A stretch of DNA of 64,000 nt from assembly GCF_011250515.1 (NCBI RefSeq), contig NZ_JAANOP010000003.1, positions 62,001 to 126,000 of the forward strand, in the 5' to 3' direction. This document shows, in pieces, positions 10,457 through 19,623 of the stretch (position 1 is its first letter; each line of letters starts with the position of its first letter). The position numbers were made by a program, and so were the translations under genes. Under the pieces are notes generated by a model. It was not told the DNA's origin, ran no database searches, and saw only the letters and a program-made list of their open reading frames with translations. The DNA is from Aquirufa ecclesiirivi. GTDB lineage: Bacteria; Bacteroidota; Bacteroidia; Cytophagales; Spirosomataceae.

Positions 10457-10516
10457 GCTAGCTACAAAGAAAAGGAAAGATTCGTGCACTGGCAAACCTG
10501 GATTTAACCTAAAAAA

Positions 10517-11110
10517 CTAAGGTTTCCACTGCAAGGTTTGAATGAGATGCATGGCATCCTTTTTTAAAAATTTAATGACTGGAGCGAGTGAGTCATTTTG
10601 TGTGGCCGTTTTAACATAAACTGCTCCCCTCAAATAATGTTGTACACTGTCTGTCGTATAAAACTGAAAAGAGGTGGCTACTTCTCCATCCAACTCAATG
10701 ATTCCAGCTTTTCTACCCGAACGAGTTGTCATGACATATTCTTGAATTCCTCGGGCCTTCCCTTGGTGTTTGGCAGCCAAAATATAGGCGTCATTAATTA
10801 GATTTGCCAGCTTCTTTTTATCCTTATTTAATGGCTTGTAAGTCAGCTGAATAAAAGCATGCCATTGAGGATAATAAATATACAACCAATGAGGCTCAGC
10901 CCATGAAACCGTATCAGGCATTACTTGGGCATATTGAGAAACTTCAAACGTAAATGGATGACCTTTTTCTACCTGTTGATATGTCGCCTTGGGTAAAATA
11001 ATTCGATTATATCCTTTGGGACGAGGTAAATCAGCCTTCTGTTCGGCTGTTTTATCAGCACAAGCAAGGAAAAACCAGCTTAAAACTAATATGGATATCC
11101 CATGCCGCAT
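10517..11110 (-). CDS. gldD: Gliding motility lipoprotein GldD
   Basis: A 197-aa lipoprotein (MRHGISILVLSWFFLAC, Cys17). After the signal comes the GldD pattern PRPKGYNRIILPKATYQQ, then PFTFEVSQYA and a mid-region HWLYIYYPQWHAFIQLTY, ending in FLKKDAMHLIQTLQWKP. GldD is required for gliding and type IX secretion in Flavobacterium, though its role is unclear. plsC ends 8 bp upstream and priA follows, so pyk-plsC-gldD-priA may be co-transcribed. Confidence 0.85.
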   Translation of the reverse strand: MRHGISILVLSWFFLACADKTAEQKADLPRPKGYNRIILPKATYQQVEKGHPFTFEVSQYAQVMPDTVSWAEPHWLYIYYPQWHAFIQLTYKPLNKDKKKLANLINDAYILAAKHQGKARGIQEYVMTTRSGRKAGIIELDGEVATSFQFYTTDSVQHYLRGAVYVKTATQNDSLAPVIKFLKKDAMHLIQTLQWKP

Positions 11111-11118
11111 AGCCCTTT

Positions 11119-11889
11119 TTATTGAGGTTCGTCTAAAGAATAATATTTCAAAATGGGGTCTTGAATGATGTGGTACAACTTCTCACGTAACATCGGCACA
11201 TCATCTAAGGTTAATCCTTTGGTGATAATTGGAGGATGGATCTCTGCACGAATAACCCCTGGTCTAATCATCAATGGCTTATCAGAGAATATTTGGTAAT
11301 TATTGAATAAACTGATAGGTACCAAAGGAATTTGTTGTTGAATCGCCATAATCAAAGCTCCATCTTTCAAAGGCTTTGCCATGTAGGGGTACTTCTTTGA
11401 CACAATGCCGCCCTCTGGAAATATGGCAATACTTCTTCCTGATTGCAATGCTTTTAGGGCCTTGGATAAAGAACCTGCTCTACTAGCATTATCTGACCGA
11501 TTGACTAAGATATTTAAGCGGGCATACATGTATCCAAATAAGGGTAATTTGCCCAATGAACTTTTTCCAACAAAAGACGTGTAATGCTCTAGCAAATAAA
11601 CGATTACGGGAATGTCTAGAAAGGAGAAATGATTGGCACAAAACACGTAATTCTGTTTTTTATCAGGAACAAAATGGTGTTTTACTTCGAAACGGATAAA
11701 GCTAAAAAAGAAAAAACACTTAGACCATATACGCACCAATTTGGCGGCATATTTCCGATAACTAAGCTTTTGGAGTAAAATAAAGATAAAAGGGTAAAAA
11801 AGCAGAAAAACTACAATGAACCAAAATAAGGACCAAAGAGTAAAAAGACCTAGAAAAGGATTTGAAAGAAATGGGTTCTTTTTATTCAT
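11119..11889 (-). CDS. 1-acyl-sn-glycerol-3-phosphate acyltransferase (PlsC/LPLAT family)
   Basis: 256 aa. An N-terminal hydrophobic stretch (about 15-45) anchors it to the inner membrane. The acyltransferase motifs are NHFSFLD (H87-x4-D92) and FPEGG (157-161), with NRSDNASRAGS between them. It transfers acyl groups to lysophosphatidate in phospholipid synthesis, or to a related lysophospholipid. It sits between pyk (37 bp upstream) and gldD (8 bp downstream) on the same strand. Confidence 0.88.
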   Translation of the reverse strand: MNKKNPFLSNPFLGLFTLWSLFWFIVVFLLFYPFIFILLQKLSYRKYAAKLVRIWSKCFFFFSFIRFEVKHHFVPDKKQNYVFCANHFSFLDIPVIVYLLEHYTSFVGKSSLGKLPLFGYMYARLNILVNRSDNASRAGSLSKALKALQSGRSIAIFPEGGIVSKKYPYMAKPLKDGALIMAIQQQIPLVPISLFNNYQIFSDKPLMIRPGVIRAEIHPPIITKGLTLDDVPMLREKLYHIIQDPILKYYSLDEPQ

Positions 11890-11910
11890 GCTTTACATAC
11901 CCAAAAATAA

Positions 11911-11947
11911 ACAATTAGGGGTTGATTATTCAACCACCCCTAATTGT
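11911..11947 (-). terminator. Hairpin at the 3' end of pyk
   Basis: ACAATTAGGGG and CCCCTAATTGT form an 11-bp stem that spans the pyk stop codon. On the minus strand it is followed by a modest T-rich run (TTTATTTTTGG). It may be a partial terminator that reduces read-through into plsC. Confidence 0.5.
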
Positions 11948-13398
11948 ACTGTATTGGTTTTCTTACCCGAATGGGCAGGAATAGACAAGGTAGTTACAAA
12001 AACATCCCCGGCTGATAATAATTGATCTTGCTTTAATTTGTCCACCATAGCAGCTACTGTCTTTTCTGCACTTTCAGCTGACGGATCATAAAAGAATACT
12101 TTCACTCCCCACAACAAGCCCATGGTAGACATTAACTGCTTATCAGAAGTAAAGACATATAAGTCGGCTTTAGGTCTGTGTGCGGATAAACGAAAAGCCG
12201 TATGACCTGAATTAGTTATACAAAGTATGGCTTTGGCTTTGGAGTCACGAGCTAAACGACATGCTCCTGCAATCAAACGATCCGTTAAGGCTACTTCTTT
12301 TGAACTTTGTGCCAAAGCATGGTTCTTGAAATAAATCGCTACTTCATCTCCTTTAATGACAGAAATGGCATTTTGCTGCTGCTCCACAATCTCATGAATG
12401 TGCGCCATGGTCTCTACAGCTTTGATTGGGTAAGAACCTGAAGCTGATTCACCACTTAACATGGTAGCTGAAGCTCCTTGCAATACCGCATTAGCTACGT
12501 CAGACGTTTCTGCACGTGTAGGAACCGGGTTTTGAATCATCGATTCCAACATTTGAGTTGCCACAATAACAGGTTTTCCTGCTGCGGTACATTTCTCCAC
12601 CATAACTTTTTGCAAGTATGGAACTACTGCTCCATCCATCTCCACACCCAAATCACCACGAGCTACCATGATACCATCAGTAGCTTCAATGATTTCGTCC
12701 AAATGATCTATTGCTTCTGGCTTTTCAATCTTGGCAATTACGCGGGTATTTTTACCGTATGCTTTAATTTTTTCTTTAATATCCCAAATATCAGAAGCCT
12801 TACGAACGAATGATAAAGCTACCCAATCAACTCCGTGATCCAATCCAAAATATAAATCTGCCTCATCTTTTGGTGTTAAACAAGGTAAAGAAACCTTTGT
12901 TCCAGGTAAATTAATCCCCTTTTTAGATTTCAAAATCCCACCATAAATCACTTCAGTTAAGACTTCTTTCTTCTCTTTATCGATGGCAAGTACCTTCACT
13001 TCTAAATTACCATCATCCATCAAAATACGTTCTCCCACATTCACATCCAAATACATAGATGTGTAGGTAGTACCCACTTTCTCTGATGTTCCAAGCAAGT
13101 TTTCATCCATGGCAAAGATGAGCTGTTTGCCCGCTTCTAAAACAACACCATTGTTCTCCACCATCTGAGTCCTAATCTTAGGACCTTGCAAATCTTGAAG
13201 AATACACAAATTCATGCCTAGCTCTTCGCTAATAGAACGAATCGTTTTTAAACGTTCCAAATGATCTTCATGAGTTCCGTGCGAGAAATTCAAACGGAAT
13301 ACATTGACTCCAGCTTGTGCTAATTGAATTAAGGATTCTCTTGATTCAGATACTGGACCTACTGTGGCTACTATTTTTGTCTTGCGTTGATACGACAT
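11926..13398 (-). CDS. pyk: Pyruvate kinase
   Basis: A 490-aa glycolytic enzyme converting PEP + ADP to pyruvate + ATP. Visible motifs are TKIVATVGPVSES at the N-terminus, FRLNFSHG (34-41), IAKIEKPEA with the active-site lysine (around residue 220), and MVARGDLGVE (around 245). The C-terminal allosteric-type domain is complete (ITNSGHTAFRLSAHRPKADLYVFT). Length matches the family. A hairpin covers the stop; plsC follows after 36 bp. Confidence 0.95.
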   Translation of the reverse strand: MSYQRKTKIVATVGPVSESRESLIQLAQAGVNVFRLNFSHGTHEDHLERLKTIRSISEELGMNLCILQDLQGPKIRTQMVENNGVVLEAGKQLIFAMDENLLGTSEKVGTTYTSMYLDVNVGERILMDDGNLEVKVLAIDKEKKEVLTEVIYGGILKSKKGINLPGTKVSLPCLTPKDEADLYFGLDHGVDWVALSFVRKASDIWDIKEKIKAYGKNTRVIAKIEKPEAIDHLDEIIEATDGIMVARGDLGVEMDGAVVPYLQKVMVEKCTAAGKPVIVATQMLESMIQNPVPTRAETSDVANAVLQGASATMLSGESASGSYPIKAVETMAHIHEIVEQQQNAISVIKGDEVAIYFKNHALAQSSKEVALTDRLIAGACRLARDSKAKAILCITNSGHTAFRLSAHRPKADLYVFTSDKQLMSTMGLLWGVKVFFYDPSAESAEKTVAAMVDKLKQDQLLSAGDVFVTTLSIPAHSGKKTNTVQLGVVE

Positions 13399-13496
13399 AT
13401 ATGCTTAATTATTCAATTTACCCTGCAAGTTACAGCTTAGTCATCAAAAAATTGAATAATTATAATAAATCATATCCAAATTTCACTGGAATCTGA

Positions 13497-13760
13497 TTAA
13501 TCTAAAGAATAAACCAATTTATCCGACACAAAAAGTCGCAATTCAAAATCAAACTTGACCGGCAAATTGTATTTATAGCTCTTAATTATTGAGCAAAAGG
13601 TTATGGGTGCTCCCATATCCCGTAATACTTCCATGTAGGTGCCAAGTTGACGGGGCGACATGTGTAAATGTTCTGCAAAGGAAGCCGCAGATCCAGTAGA
13701 TTCCTGTTGAATTAATCGATGAATTCGATGTAAACGTTCGATTTGTTTAAGACATTGCAT
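13497..13760 (-). CDS. Small HTH-domain protein
   Basis: An 87-aa protein with an N-terminal winged-helix type HTH: the segment IERLHRIHRLIQQESTGS followed by FAEHLHMSPRQLGTYMEVLRDMGAPI (about 7-54) resembles HTH_11/DeoR-type domains. The rest (FDFELRLFVSDKLVYSL) is short and lacks the WYL effector domain, so this is a stand-alone DNA-binding unit. It sits between gldN and pyk and is divergent from nothing, so no target is evident. Function unknown. Confidence 0.65.
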   Translation of the reverse strand: MQCLKQIERLHRIHRLIQQESTGSAASFAEHLHMSPRQLGTYMEVLRDMGAPITFCSIIKSYKYNLPVKFDFELRLFVSDKLVYSLD

Positions 13761-13855
13761 GGTTAGAAATTTAATGTCTCAATTTCGAATTTAGATCAAT
13801 ACTAGTGTATAAATAAGCTGATAAATAACCGACATTATCAACCTATTGGACATAA

Positions 13856-13880
13856 AAAAAGGAGACTAAAGCCTCCTTTC
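13856..13880 (-). terminator. Terminator of the porP-gldKLMN cluster
   Basis: Stem AAAGGAG / CTCCTTT (13858-13864 with 13873-13879), followed on the minus strand by a run of seven T. It lies just after the gldN stop codon. Confidence 0.75.
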
Positions 13881-13898
13881 CTTTTGAAAATTTATATA

Positions 13899-14801
13899 TT
13901 AGTTTTCCCACATATCGTGTTCCATTTCCAATAATTTGTATTCCAATTGCTGAGACATCAATAGTCCTTCGCGATCAGAACTATAAATATCCGTTAAGAA
14001 TTTGTTTTCTGGATTTCCCTTTTTGATAATTCTTGCCTGAAACATTCTCAAATCAAAGGCGTCGGCCATATTCTTGTGTTGAGTTTCATTTTCTGCATTG
14101 TACCAAATACAATTGGGGTTACTTCTAAATAACTTATATACATCCTTATATCGGAAAGATGCCACAGGCTTATCAAATCCAGCTTTAGTTTTAGAAGCAG
14201 GAATAATTAATGTAAAAGCCTGAATATCAAAATACAATCTTGAACGCTGGCGATCAATGATGGCATCTTCTTTAATTTCAATAATTGAAAGTTCTTTTGG
14301 GAAAAAATAAGAATCTAAGCTTGCAACTGGTTTTGTGTCAAAATCATCTGCCTTTTTTGCGGCGGCACCAGGCTTTGTAGTTGTTCCCCAACCATCATCT
14401 TCAGCTGCTTTTTTATCACCACCTTCGGCTCCAAATCCGGCGGCTTTCTCTGCTTCGGATAGACTTCCTTCTCCAATGGAATCATCCATACGAAGTTTTT
14501 CCTTAAACTGAGCAGTTGTTAATTTAGTTACTAATGAATCATTCACATAAGGTACTAAAATACCAGCTTCCACCCATTCCACTAAGAATTTAGAAATCTC
14601 GTTGTTAACAGAGAAAAAGGGTTGATTGATTTTCTCATTCAAGTCCATCCTGCGCCATAAACGAGCCTTATAATGAATGTTCGCTGGATCAATGGGGCGC
14701 ACTGAATTCAACTTAGACTCATCTACAGGTTTCTCTTGAGCCATGGCACTAAATCCACAGATCAGAGAAACTAACAATAATAATTGATTAACTGATTTCA
14801 T
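13899..14801 (-). CDS. gldN: Type IX secretion ring protein GldN
   Basis: 300 aa with a signal peptide (MKSVNQLLLLVSLICGFSAMAQ). GldN and the lipoprotein GldK form the periplasmic rings of the T9SS. Family features include the N-terminal VRPIDPANIHYKARLWRRMDL, the VEWVEAGILVPY segment, and the C-terminal EGLLMSQQLEYKLLEMEHDMWEN. A low-complexity Ala/Lys/Asp linker (about 115-160) splits the conserved parts. An upstream in-frame start at 14822 would overlap gldM; the ATG at 14801 is preferred. Last gene of the cluster. Confidence 0.9.
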   Translation of the reverse strand: MKSVNQLLLLVSLICGFSAMAQEKPVDESKLNSVRPIDPANIHYKARLWRRMDLNEKINQPFFSVNNEISKFLVEWVEAGILVPYVNDSLVTKLTTAQFKEKLRMDDSIGEGSLSEAEKAAGFGAEGGDKKAAEDDGWGTTTKPGAAAKKADDFDTKPVASLDSYFFPKELSIIEIKEDAIIDRQRSRLYFDIQAFTLIIPASKTKAGFDKPVASFRYKDVYKLFRSNPNCIWYNAENETQHKNMADAFDLRMFQARIIKKGNPENKFLTDIYSSDREGLLMSQQLEYKLLEMEHDMWEN

Positions 14802-14814
14802 ATACAGGGTTTTC

Positions 14815-16410
14815 CTAATCACTCAAAGGGATATTTTTAACCATCGATACTGGGATGGTCTCAATCGCTCCTTTGAAATTTTTTCTTTGAACTTCTTTCA
14901 CTTCAATGTAATAGCGATCTCCAGGCTGTGCTTGAGAAGCTAATTTAGCAATTGACCCAGAACCTGGTAAATTGGCTATTTCGTCAATTTTTCTTTGACC
15001 ACGCACTAAAGCAACATATACTTGAGCTACACGATAATTGGCATCTTCCGGATTAGTCGCTTTAAATGACTCATCGGCGATGGCTCTAGCGTCTAAGGTT
15101 CTCAAACCTGTAGCACTGGTGCCTCTTTTCTCATTTAATTCACCTCCGTTACCAAAGATGCGAACATCTGGTCTTGGAACACGACGCACTTTAAACGTCT
15201 CTTTTCCTAATAAAGTACCTCCATTATTAACATTTAAGGTAATAGTAGCTGATGATGGCACGATGGTTACCTTACCTCTATTTTGACCAGGAATCACCTC
15301 ACCGCCTTCGGCAGAAAATTGAGGATTCCACAAAGCACCTAAACCAGGACTCACTACACTTAATCGGTTGGCACATCCCAAATATAAAGCTGGTAAAGTG
15401 GCGGTTTCAATATTGTAAGTTGGTTTCAAAACAAAATATTCCTTTTGAATAGATTCTGTTTTTGGACCAGCTGGACTCATATAAGCAACCGTTGCAGTAT
15501 AGGTCTTTTTAGAAAGCCCATTCGCATCATATCCGCCACCTGAAGTTTTAAATTTAATTTGACCACGTCCATCCACCACTGGTATTGAAGCTCCATTAAA
15601 GCTCATACGAGGAGTAAATCCAGATGAAGTAGCTGCAATGAACACTTCAGCTTGGTATTCCATACCCGCTACTACGGTATTTGCATTAGCTGATACCTGA
15701 GCAAAAACTTTATCGAACTTAATCTCTTTAGCTCCTACTTTGGACGCTAATTGACTTAAAACCTCGGTTTCATAGCGTCTAATCTCAGCTTGCTTCTGAC
15801 TTAAAGTAGCCAAGGCAGCTGGAACGGGCGTATGTTCAAAATTCAATTCAGCAAAATCTTTATTGGATTGTGCGGCATCACGACTAGCCACAGGATCATC
15901 TTTAGCAGCTAGTGCCAGAGATGGGAATTTTGTACCTGGATCGGCAATAGTTTGCAATTTAGCCACATATTGATCAAACATGGGAACCAATTGATAGGCC
16001 TCTCCTTTGGAATTAGCACCGACCATCAATTCAAACACCTTCTCTTCTTCTTTGGGGTTTTTAATTGTACCCGTTTCTGGATCAATTCCTCCTCCCGTTT
16101 CAATCACTTTAGATTTTAATCCATCAATGTGATTCACTAATTCATCTGCCAATTTGCGAACTTCATTAGCTTTCTTAAGAATATCAGCATAAGCGGCCGG
16201 ATTAGGAAGATCTTTAATACGCTCTTCAATACCGGCAACCATACTCTTATTCTTAGAACTTGCCGATTGATTTGCAATTTCTAGACTATTGTTTAACAAG
16301 GTGAATTTCTGTAAAAGAGCATCACTTACCTGCAAAGCTAACAGGGCCGTGAGTACCAAATACATCATCCCGATCATTTTCTGCCGGGGGGTCTCTTTTA
16401 AACTTGCCAT
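14815..16410 (-). CDS. gldM: Type IX secretion motor protein GldM
   Basis: 531 aa. The N-terminus KETPRQKMIGMMYLVLTALL is the hallmark: one transmembrane helix (about 11-30) that inserts in the GldL bundle. The large periplasmic part forms the multi-domain rod that contacts the GldKN rings (Ig-like repeats; YFVLKPTYNIETATLPALYLGCANRLSV is conserved). GldLM uses the proton-motive force to power secretion and gliding. gldL ends 34 bp upstream. Confidence 0.95.
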   Translation of the reverse strand: MASLKETPRQKMIGMMYLVLTALLALQVSDALLQKFTLLNNSLEIANQSASSKNKSMVAGIEERIKDLPNPAAYADILKKANEVRKLADELVNHIDGLKSKVIETGGGIDPETGTIKNPKEEEKVFELMVGANSKGEAYQLVPMFDQYVAKLQTIADPGTKFPSLALAAKDDPVASRDAAQSNKDFAELNFEHTPVPAALATLSQKQAEIRRYETEVLSQLASKVGAKEIKFDKVFAQVSANANTVVAGMEYQAEVFIAATSSGFTPRMSFNGASIPVVDGRGQIKFKTSGGGYDANGLSKKTYTATVAYMSPAGPKTESIQKEYFVLKPTYNIETATLPALYLGCANRLSVVSPGLGALWNPQFSAEGGEVIPGQNRGKVTIVPSSATITLNVNNGGTLLGKETFKVRRVPRPDVRIFGNGGELNEKRGTSATGLRTLDARAIADESFKATNPEDANYRVAQVYVALVRGQRKIDEIANLPGSGSIAKLASQAQPGDRYYIEVKEVQRKNFKGAIETIPVSMVKNIPLSD

Positions 16411-16444
16411 ATACTTATGAGATCAAAGCTAAAGTGGAAAAAAA

Positions 16445-17197
16445 TTAGCCTTTCATAGCTGTTAACATACTACCATATACTTGGTTCAATGATTGAATAT
16501 TGGCATTCAATTTGGCTAATTCTGTTTTAAACAATTCAGCATCCTTTTGAGTAGCTGCCATTTGTTCAACGGTCAAATTAACATTACCATAGTAACTATT
16601 GATTGCTTTCAAGTGCTTTGTCGCTTCTTGAATCTCAGTTTCATAAATGGTATTCAAAGTAGATAACTGATCACCTGCTTTGGCATATTGTTGCGCATAT
16701 TTAGCTGCCTCTGCTGAGGAAACGGAAATAGCTCCTAATGAATTCGCTGCTTCTGACACCGATTTATTTAAAGTCCCTAATGATTCAGAAGAAGAAGATA
16801 ATGACTTTACAAAATCTTGTGTAGCCACGGTAGCCTTGGAAATATCTTGTAAACTGTTGGCTGTTTCCGTTAATCCTTTCAAACTCTTTGTCAAACCTTC
16901 AACCACTTCTGGCCCCAAACCTTTTAAACTTGCAAGTGCATCTACACCTCCAGTGGACGTGGGTCTTGCTACTGGAGCACCACCTACCAACTCAGGATAA
17001 ACCTTTTCCCAATCATACGATTTTTCTGGCTTTGCTTGTAAGTACAAAACCCCGAACAGAATAAAAATGGCCGCTTCGGTGAACATACCAACCATCAACA
17101 TTTCGTTGGCTCCGTCCCAGTGAACAATTTTAAATAAGGCTCCTACAATTACGACTGCCGCACCAAAACTAGCGATGACATTGATTGATTTTTCCAT
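16445..17197 (-). CDS. gldL: Type IX secretion motor protein GldL
   Basis: A 250-aa inner-membrane protein. Two transmembrane helices lie at about 5-25 and 33-53 (VIASFGAAVVIVGALFKIVHW; MVGMFTEAAIFILFGVLYLQ). They include the membrane-embedded Glu of TEAAIF, the candidate proton-carrying residue in the family. The C-terminal part is a long cytoplasmic helical region. It assembles as a pentamer around a GldM dimer. Positioned between gldK and gldM as in other Bacteroidota. Confidence 0.94.
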   Translation of the reverse strand: MEKSINVIASFGAAVVIVGALFKIVHWDGANEMLMVGMFTEAAIFILFGVLYLQAKPEKSYDWEKVYPELVGGAPVARPTSTGGVDALASLKGLGPEVVEGLTKSLKGLTETANSLQDISKATVATQDFVKSLSSSSESLGTLNKSVSEAANSLGAISVSSAEAAKYAQQYAKAGDQLSTLNTIYETEIQEATKHLKAINSYYGNVNLTVEQMAATQKDAELFKTELAKLNANIQSLNQVYGSMLTAMKG

Positions 17198-17237
17198 GTT
17201 AAAAAGAATGAAATATAATTTTAGAAAAGAGTAAAAT

Positions 17238-18350
17238 TTAGTTTTGTTTAGGACGTCCCAGGTAGCGCATCATACATCTAAACCCAATATAGGAACGTTT
17301 GTTTTGTTCTAATTCATAGGCTCTTGTACCAGTCTCAAGGTAATAAGCAATATCTTTCCAAGAACCACCACGCGTTACTTTTCTTGGCTCGTCCGAATCT
17401 TTGTTGACGGTATTTAAATCCCAAGTTACTGCCACCGCATTATCCGCATATGCATCTTCACACCATTCTGCTACGTTACCTGCCATGTTATACAATCCAA
17501 AATCGTTGGGATCATAAGCATTGGCTGGAGCTGTATAAGAATATCCATCGGCATCATAATTTCCTCTATGAGGCTTGAAATTAGCTAATAGGCAACCTTT
17601 GGCATTGGAAATATATGGATTACCCCAAGGATATTTAGCTGATGCTCTTCCTCCACGTGCTGCCCACTCCCATTCCGACTCCGATGGAAGCTCAAAGCGA
17701 GGTAAAATAAATTGACCTTGCTTCCTACGGTAATCATTCATCAATTTACTTCTCCACAAACAAAAATACTTGGAAGCCACCCAGCTAACACCTACCACAG
17801 GATATTGATCAAAAGCAGGACTAGAAAAATAATATTCTGTCATGGGATCACCGTTGTGATACGTAAAATCACGCTTCCACACTGTAGTATCTGGATAATA
17901 TTCAGACATGATTTTATCTTCTCCTAAAACTGAGACCGAATCTTTCAATAAGGCGTAGGTAAATTGACGGTACTCATGATTGGTAATTTCTGTATCATCC
18001 ATGTAAAAGGCGGCTACCGTCACACGCTTGTTGAAGTTAACACCTGCGTGCGAAACCTCTTCATCCGCTTGACCCATCATATAACTGCCTGAAGGTACTA
18101 ATACCATACCATAAGGCGTTGGCTGTGACCATCCTTTTCGTGTAGTAGCAACGATCTCTCCATTCTGAACACCAGGAACCTCTTTATTAGCTTTGCCAAT
18201 TCCTAAAATTCCTTTTCCAGAAGAGCCTTTCTTACTACTTAGCGTTTTAGAACCTCCTGAGTTTTTGGATCCACAGCTGTTTAGAACAACGGCCATAGCC
18301 AACATCGAAAGTCCTACTATTAATCTCTTTTCAACAAATTGAAAATTCAT
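17238..18350 (-). CDS. gldK: Type IX secretion lipoprotein GldK
   Basis: A 370-aa lipoprotein (signal to LNSC, Cys26) with a formylglycine-generating-enzyme-like fold: YGMVLVPSGSYMMGQADEE, FYMDDTEITNHEYRQF, FELPSESEWEWAARGG, NVAEWCEDAY, RGGSWKD and RSYIGFRCMMRY. In GldK this fold is structural; with GldN it makes the ring under the outer membrane. A TACTTTTG element on the minus strand at 18482-18475 could be its -7 box, although porP upstream may also drive it. Confidence 0.92.
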   Translation of the reverse strand: MNFQFVEKRLIVGLSMLAMAVVLNSCGSKNSGGSKTLSSKKGSSGKGILGIGKANKEVPGVQNGEIVATTRKGWSQPTPYGMVLVPSGSYMMGQADEEVSHAGVNFNKRVTVAAFYMDDTEITNHEYRQFTYALLKDSVSVLGEDKIMSEYYPDTTVWKRDFTYHNGDPMTEYYFSSPAFDQYPVVGVSWVASKYFCLWRSKLMNDYRRKQGQFILPRFELPSESEWEWAARGGRASAKYPWGNPYISNAKGCLLANFKPHRGNYDADGYSYTAPANAYDPNDFGLYNMAGNVAEWCEDAYADNAVAVTWDLNTVNKDSDEPRKVTRGGSWKDIAYYLETGTRAYELEQNKRSYIGFRCMMRYLGRPKQN

Positions 18351-18509
18351 AGAAGCAAATTAAAATTACTGTTTGTTAACGTAACAGGGTTCAAAAAATT
18401 GTTTTTACCTAATTAACCCTACTCACACTCATTCAAATTCCTCAAATTTAAAGCATTTTCTAGGAATATTTCAGCAAAAGTACAAAATTTTATGCCTTAT
18501 ATAGAATTC

Positions 18510-19511
18510 CTACAAAATCTTAAATCGTGGTGTTCTCACTGGAAGACCTTTTATTCCATTGGATTGAAAGGATGGTAATTGAAAGCGAACAAAAATCTCA
18601 TGTGTCAATGGTGCTTTTACCGCTGCTTGCACCATAGATACATCCAATGAATAGCCAATATCTAACCTCTGTTGTAACAAAGAAACGCCAGCCATACCGA
18701 TAGCTGCATCATTTAATCGATAAGAGGCTCCTAACCAAAACAAATCTTTGTAACCAAATCTACTCCCTACTTCGGGTAATATCCTATTTGAATAATATCG
18801 AACCTGCGCAAATGGCATGGCTGCTAAATTATCCGACAAAACGATTTCAGCTGAACCATGTAAAGCAGCCACTAGATTAACGGGCATATTACCTTGCGGA
18901 GTATCCAGGGTAAATTTAGGTGAAGTCAGGTGATCAGCCGACAATCCGATTTGCCAATTATCTTTGGAATAAAGTACGCCTAGACCAAGATCAAATTGGT
19001 TTTGACTAATTACTTTTCCTGACAACTGGCTAGCTATTGGATCATTATCATCTCGTATTCGGTATACACGACCGTCAAATGATTTACCTTGTAATCCTCC
19101 TCGTAATCCAACAGAAAAAATGGCCTCTCCTATAGTATAATGATAGGCCAATTGAATTTTCATGGCTTGCTGACCCACTCCAGATGGAGTCTTGTCCGAC
19201 ATAACCAACAAACCTACTCCTAGATTCAATTTACTTATTGGCAGTGAAACACTGAGCAATTGAGTTCCCAGATTACCTGGACCCTCGATACTAGCTTCGT
19301 ACTGTGTCCATTGATTTCGGTAATGCAATTGAGCAAAATAAGCTCCTCTTAAACCGGCATTAGCTGGATTTTGGTTGATGGCATTCAGCTGAAACATGCT
19401 TAAACCCGGATCTTGCTGTGCCAGCATACTAGGGCTCCAAAAAAACAGCCCTATGCCAAAGCACACAAAAATCCATGAGGGTAAAATGAGTGATAGCTTG
19501 TTGAAGCGCAT
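18510..19511 (-). CDS. PorP/SprF-family type IX secretion outer-membrane protein
   Basis: A 333-aa protein with a signal peptide (ending SPSMLAQQ). It has the PorP/SprF start QDPGLSMFQLNAINQNPANAGLRGAYFAQLHYRNQW, then alternating beta-strand segments ending in a barrel (LTHEIFVRFQLP). Members anchor or assist T9SS substrates or SprB-type adhesins. The position directly upstream of gldKLMN (159 bp) is the classical porP-gldKLMN arrangement. The ATG at 19511 is preferred over an in-frame TTG 6 bp upstream. Confidence 0.88.
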   Translation of the reverse strand: MRFNKLSLILPSWIFVCFGIGLFFWSPSMLAQQDPGLSMFQLNAINQNPANAGLRGAYFAQLHYRNQWTQYEASIEGPGNLGTQLLSVSLPISKLNLGVGLLVMSDKTPSGVGQQAMKIQLAYHYTIGEAIFSVGLRGGLQGKSFDGRVYRIRDDNDPIASQLSGKVISQNQFDLGLGVLYSKDNWQIGLSADHLTSPKFTLDTPQGNMPVNLVAALHGSAEIVLSDNLAAMPFAQVRYYSNRILPEVGSRFGYKDLFWLGASYRLNDAAIGMAGVSLLQQRLDIGYSLDVSMVQAAVKAPLTHEIFVRFQLPSFQSNGIKGLPVRTPRFKIL

Positions 19512-19595
19512 GTTCAATTTTTAGCTTGTTAGGCGATTTGATGGCTAAAAATAAGCATTATTTTTAAACGAGAAAACTCCGTGACATATATTAAC

Positions 19596-19622
19596 AAAAA
19601 AGCCCCAAATCGGGGCTTTTGT
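19596..19622 (-). terminator. Terminator downstream of hemD
   Basis: AAAAAGCCCC and GGGGCTTTT flank a short AAATC loop. On the minus strand the hairpin runs into TTTTTTG. It separates hemD from porP. Confidence 0.8.
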
Positions 19623-19623
19623 T

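Noticed and set aside
15038-17000. Plus-strand open frames opposite gldM and gldL
   Set aside because: They mirror well-supported gld genes on the minus strand and show no independent protein features.
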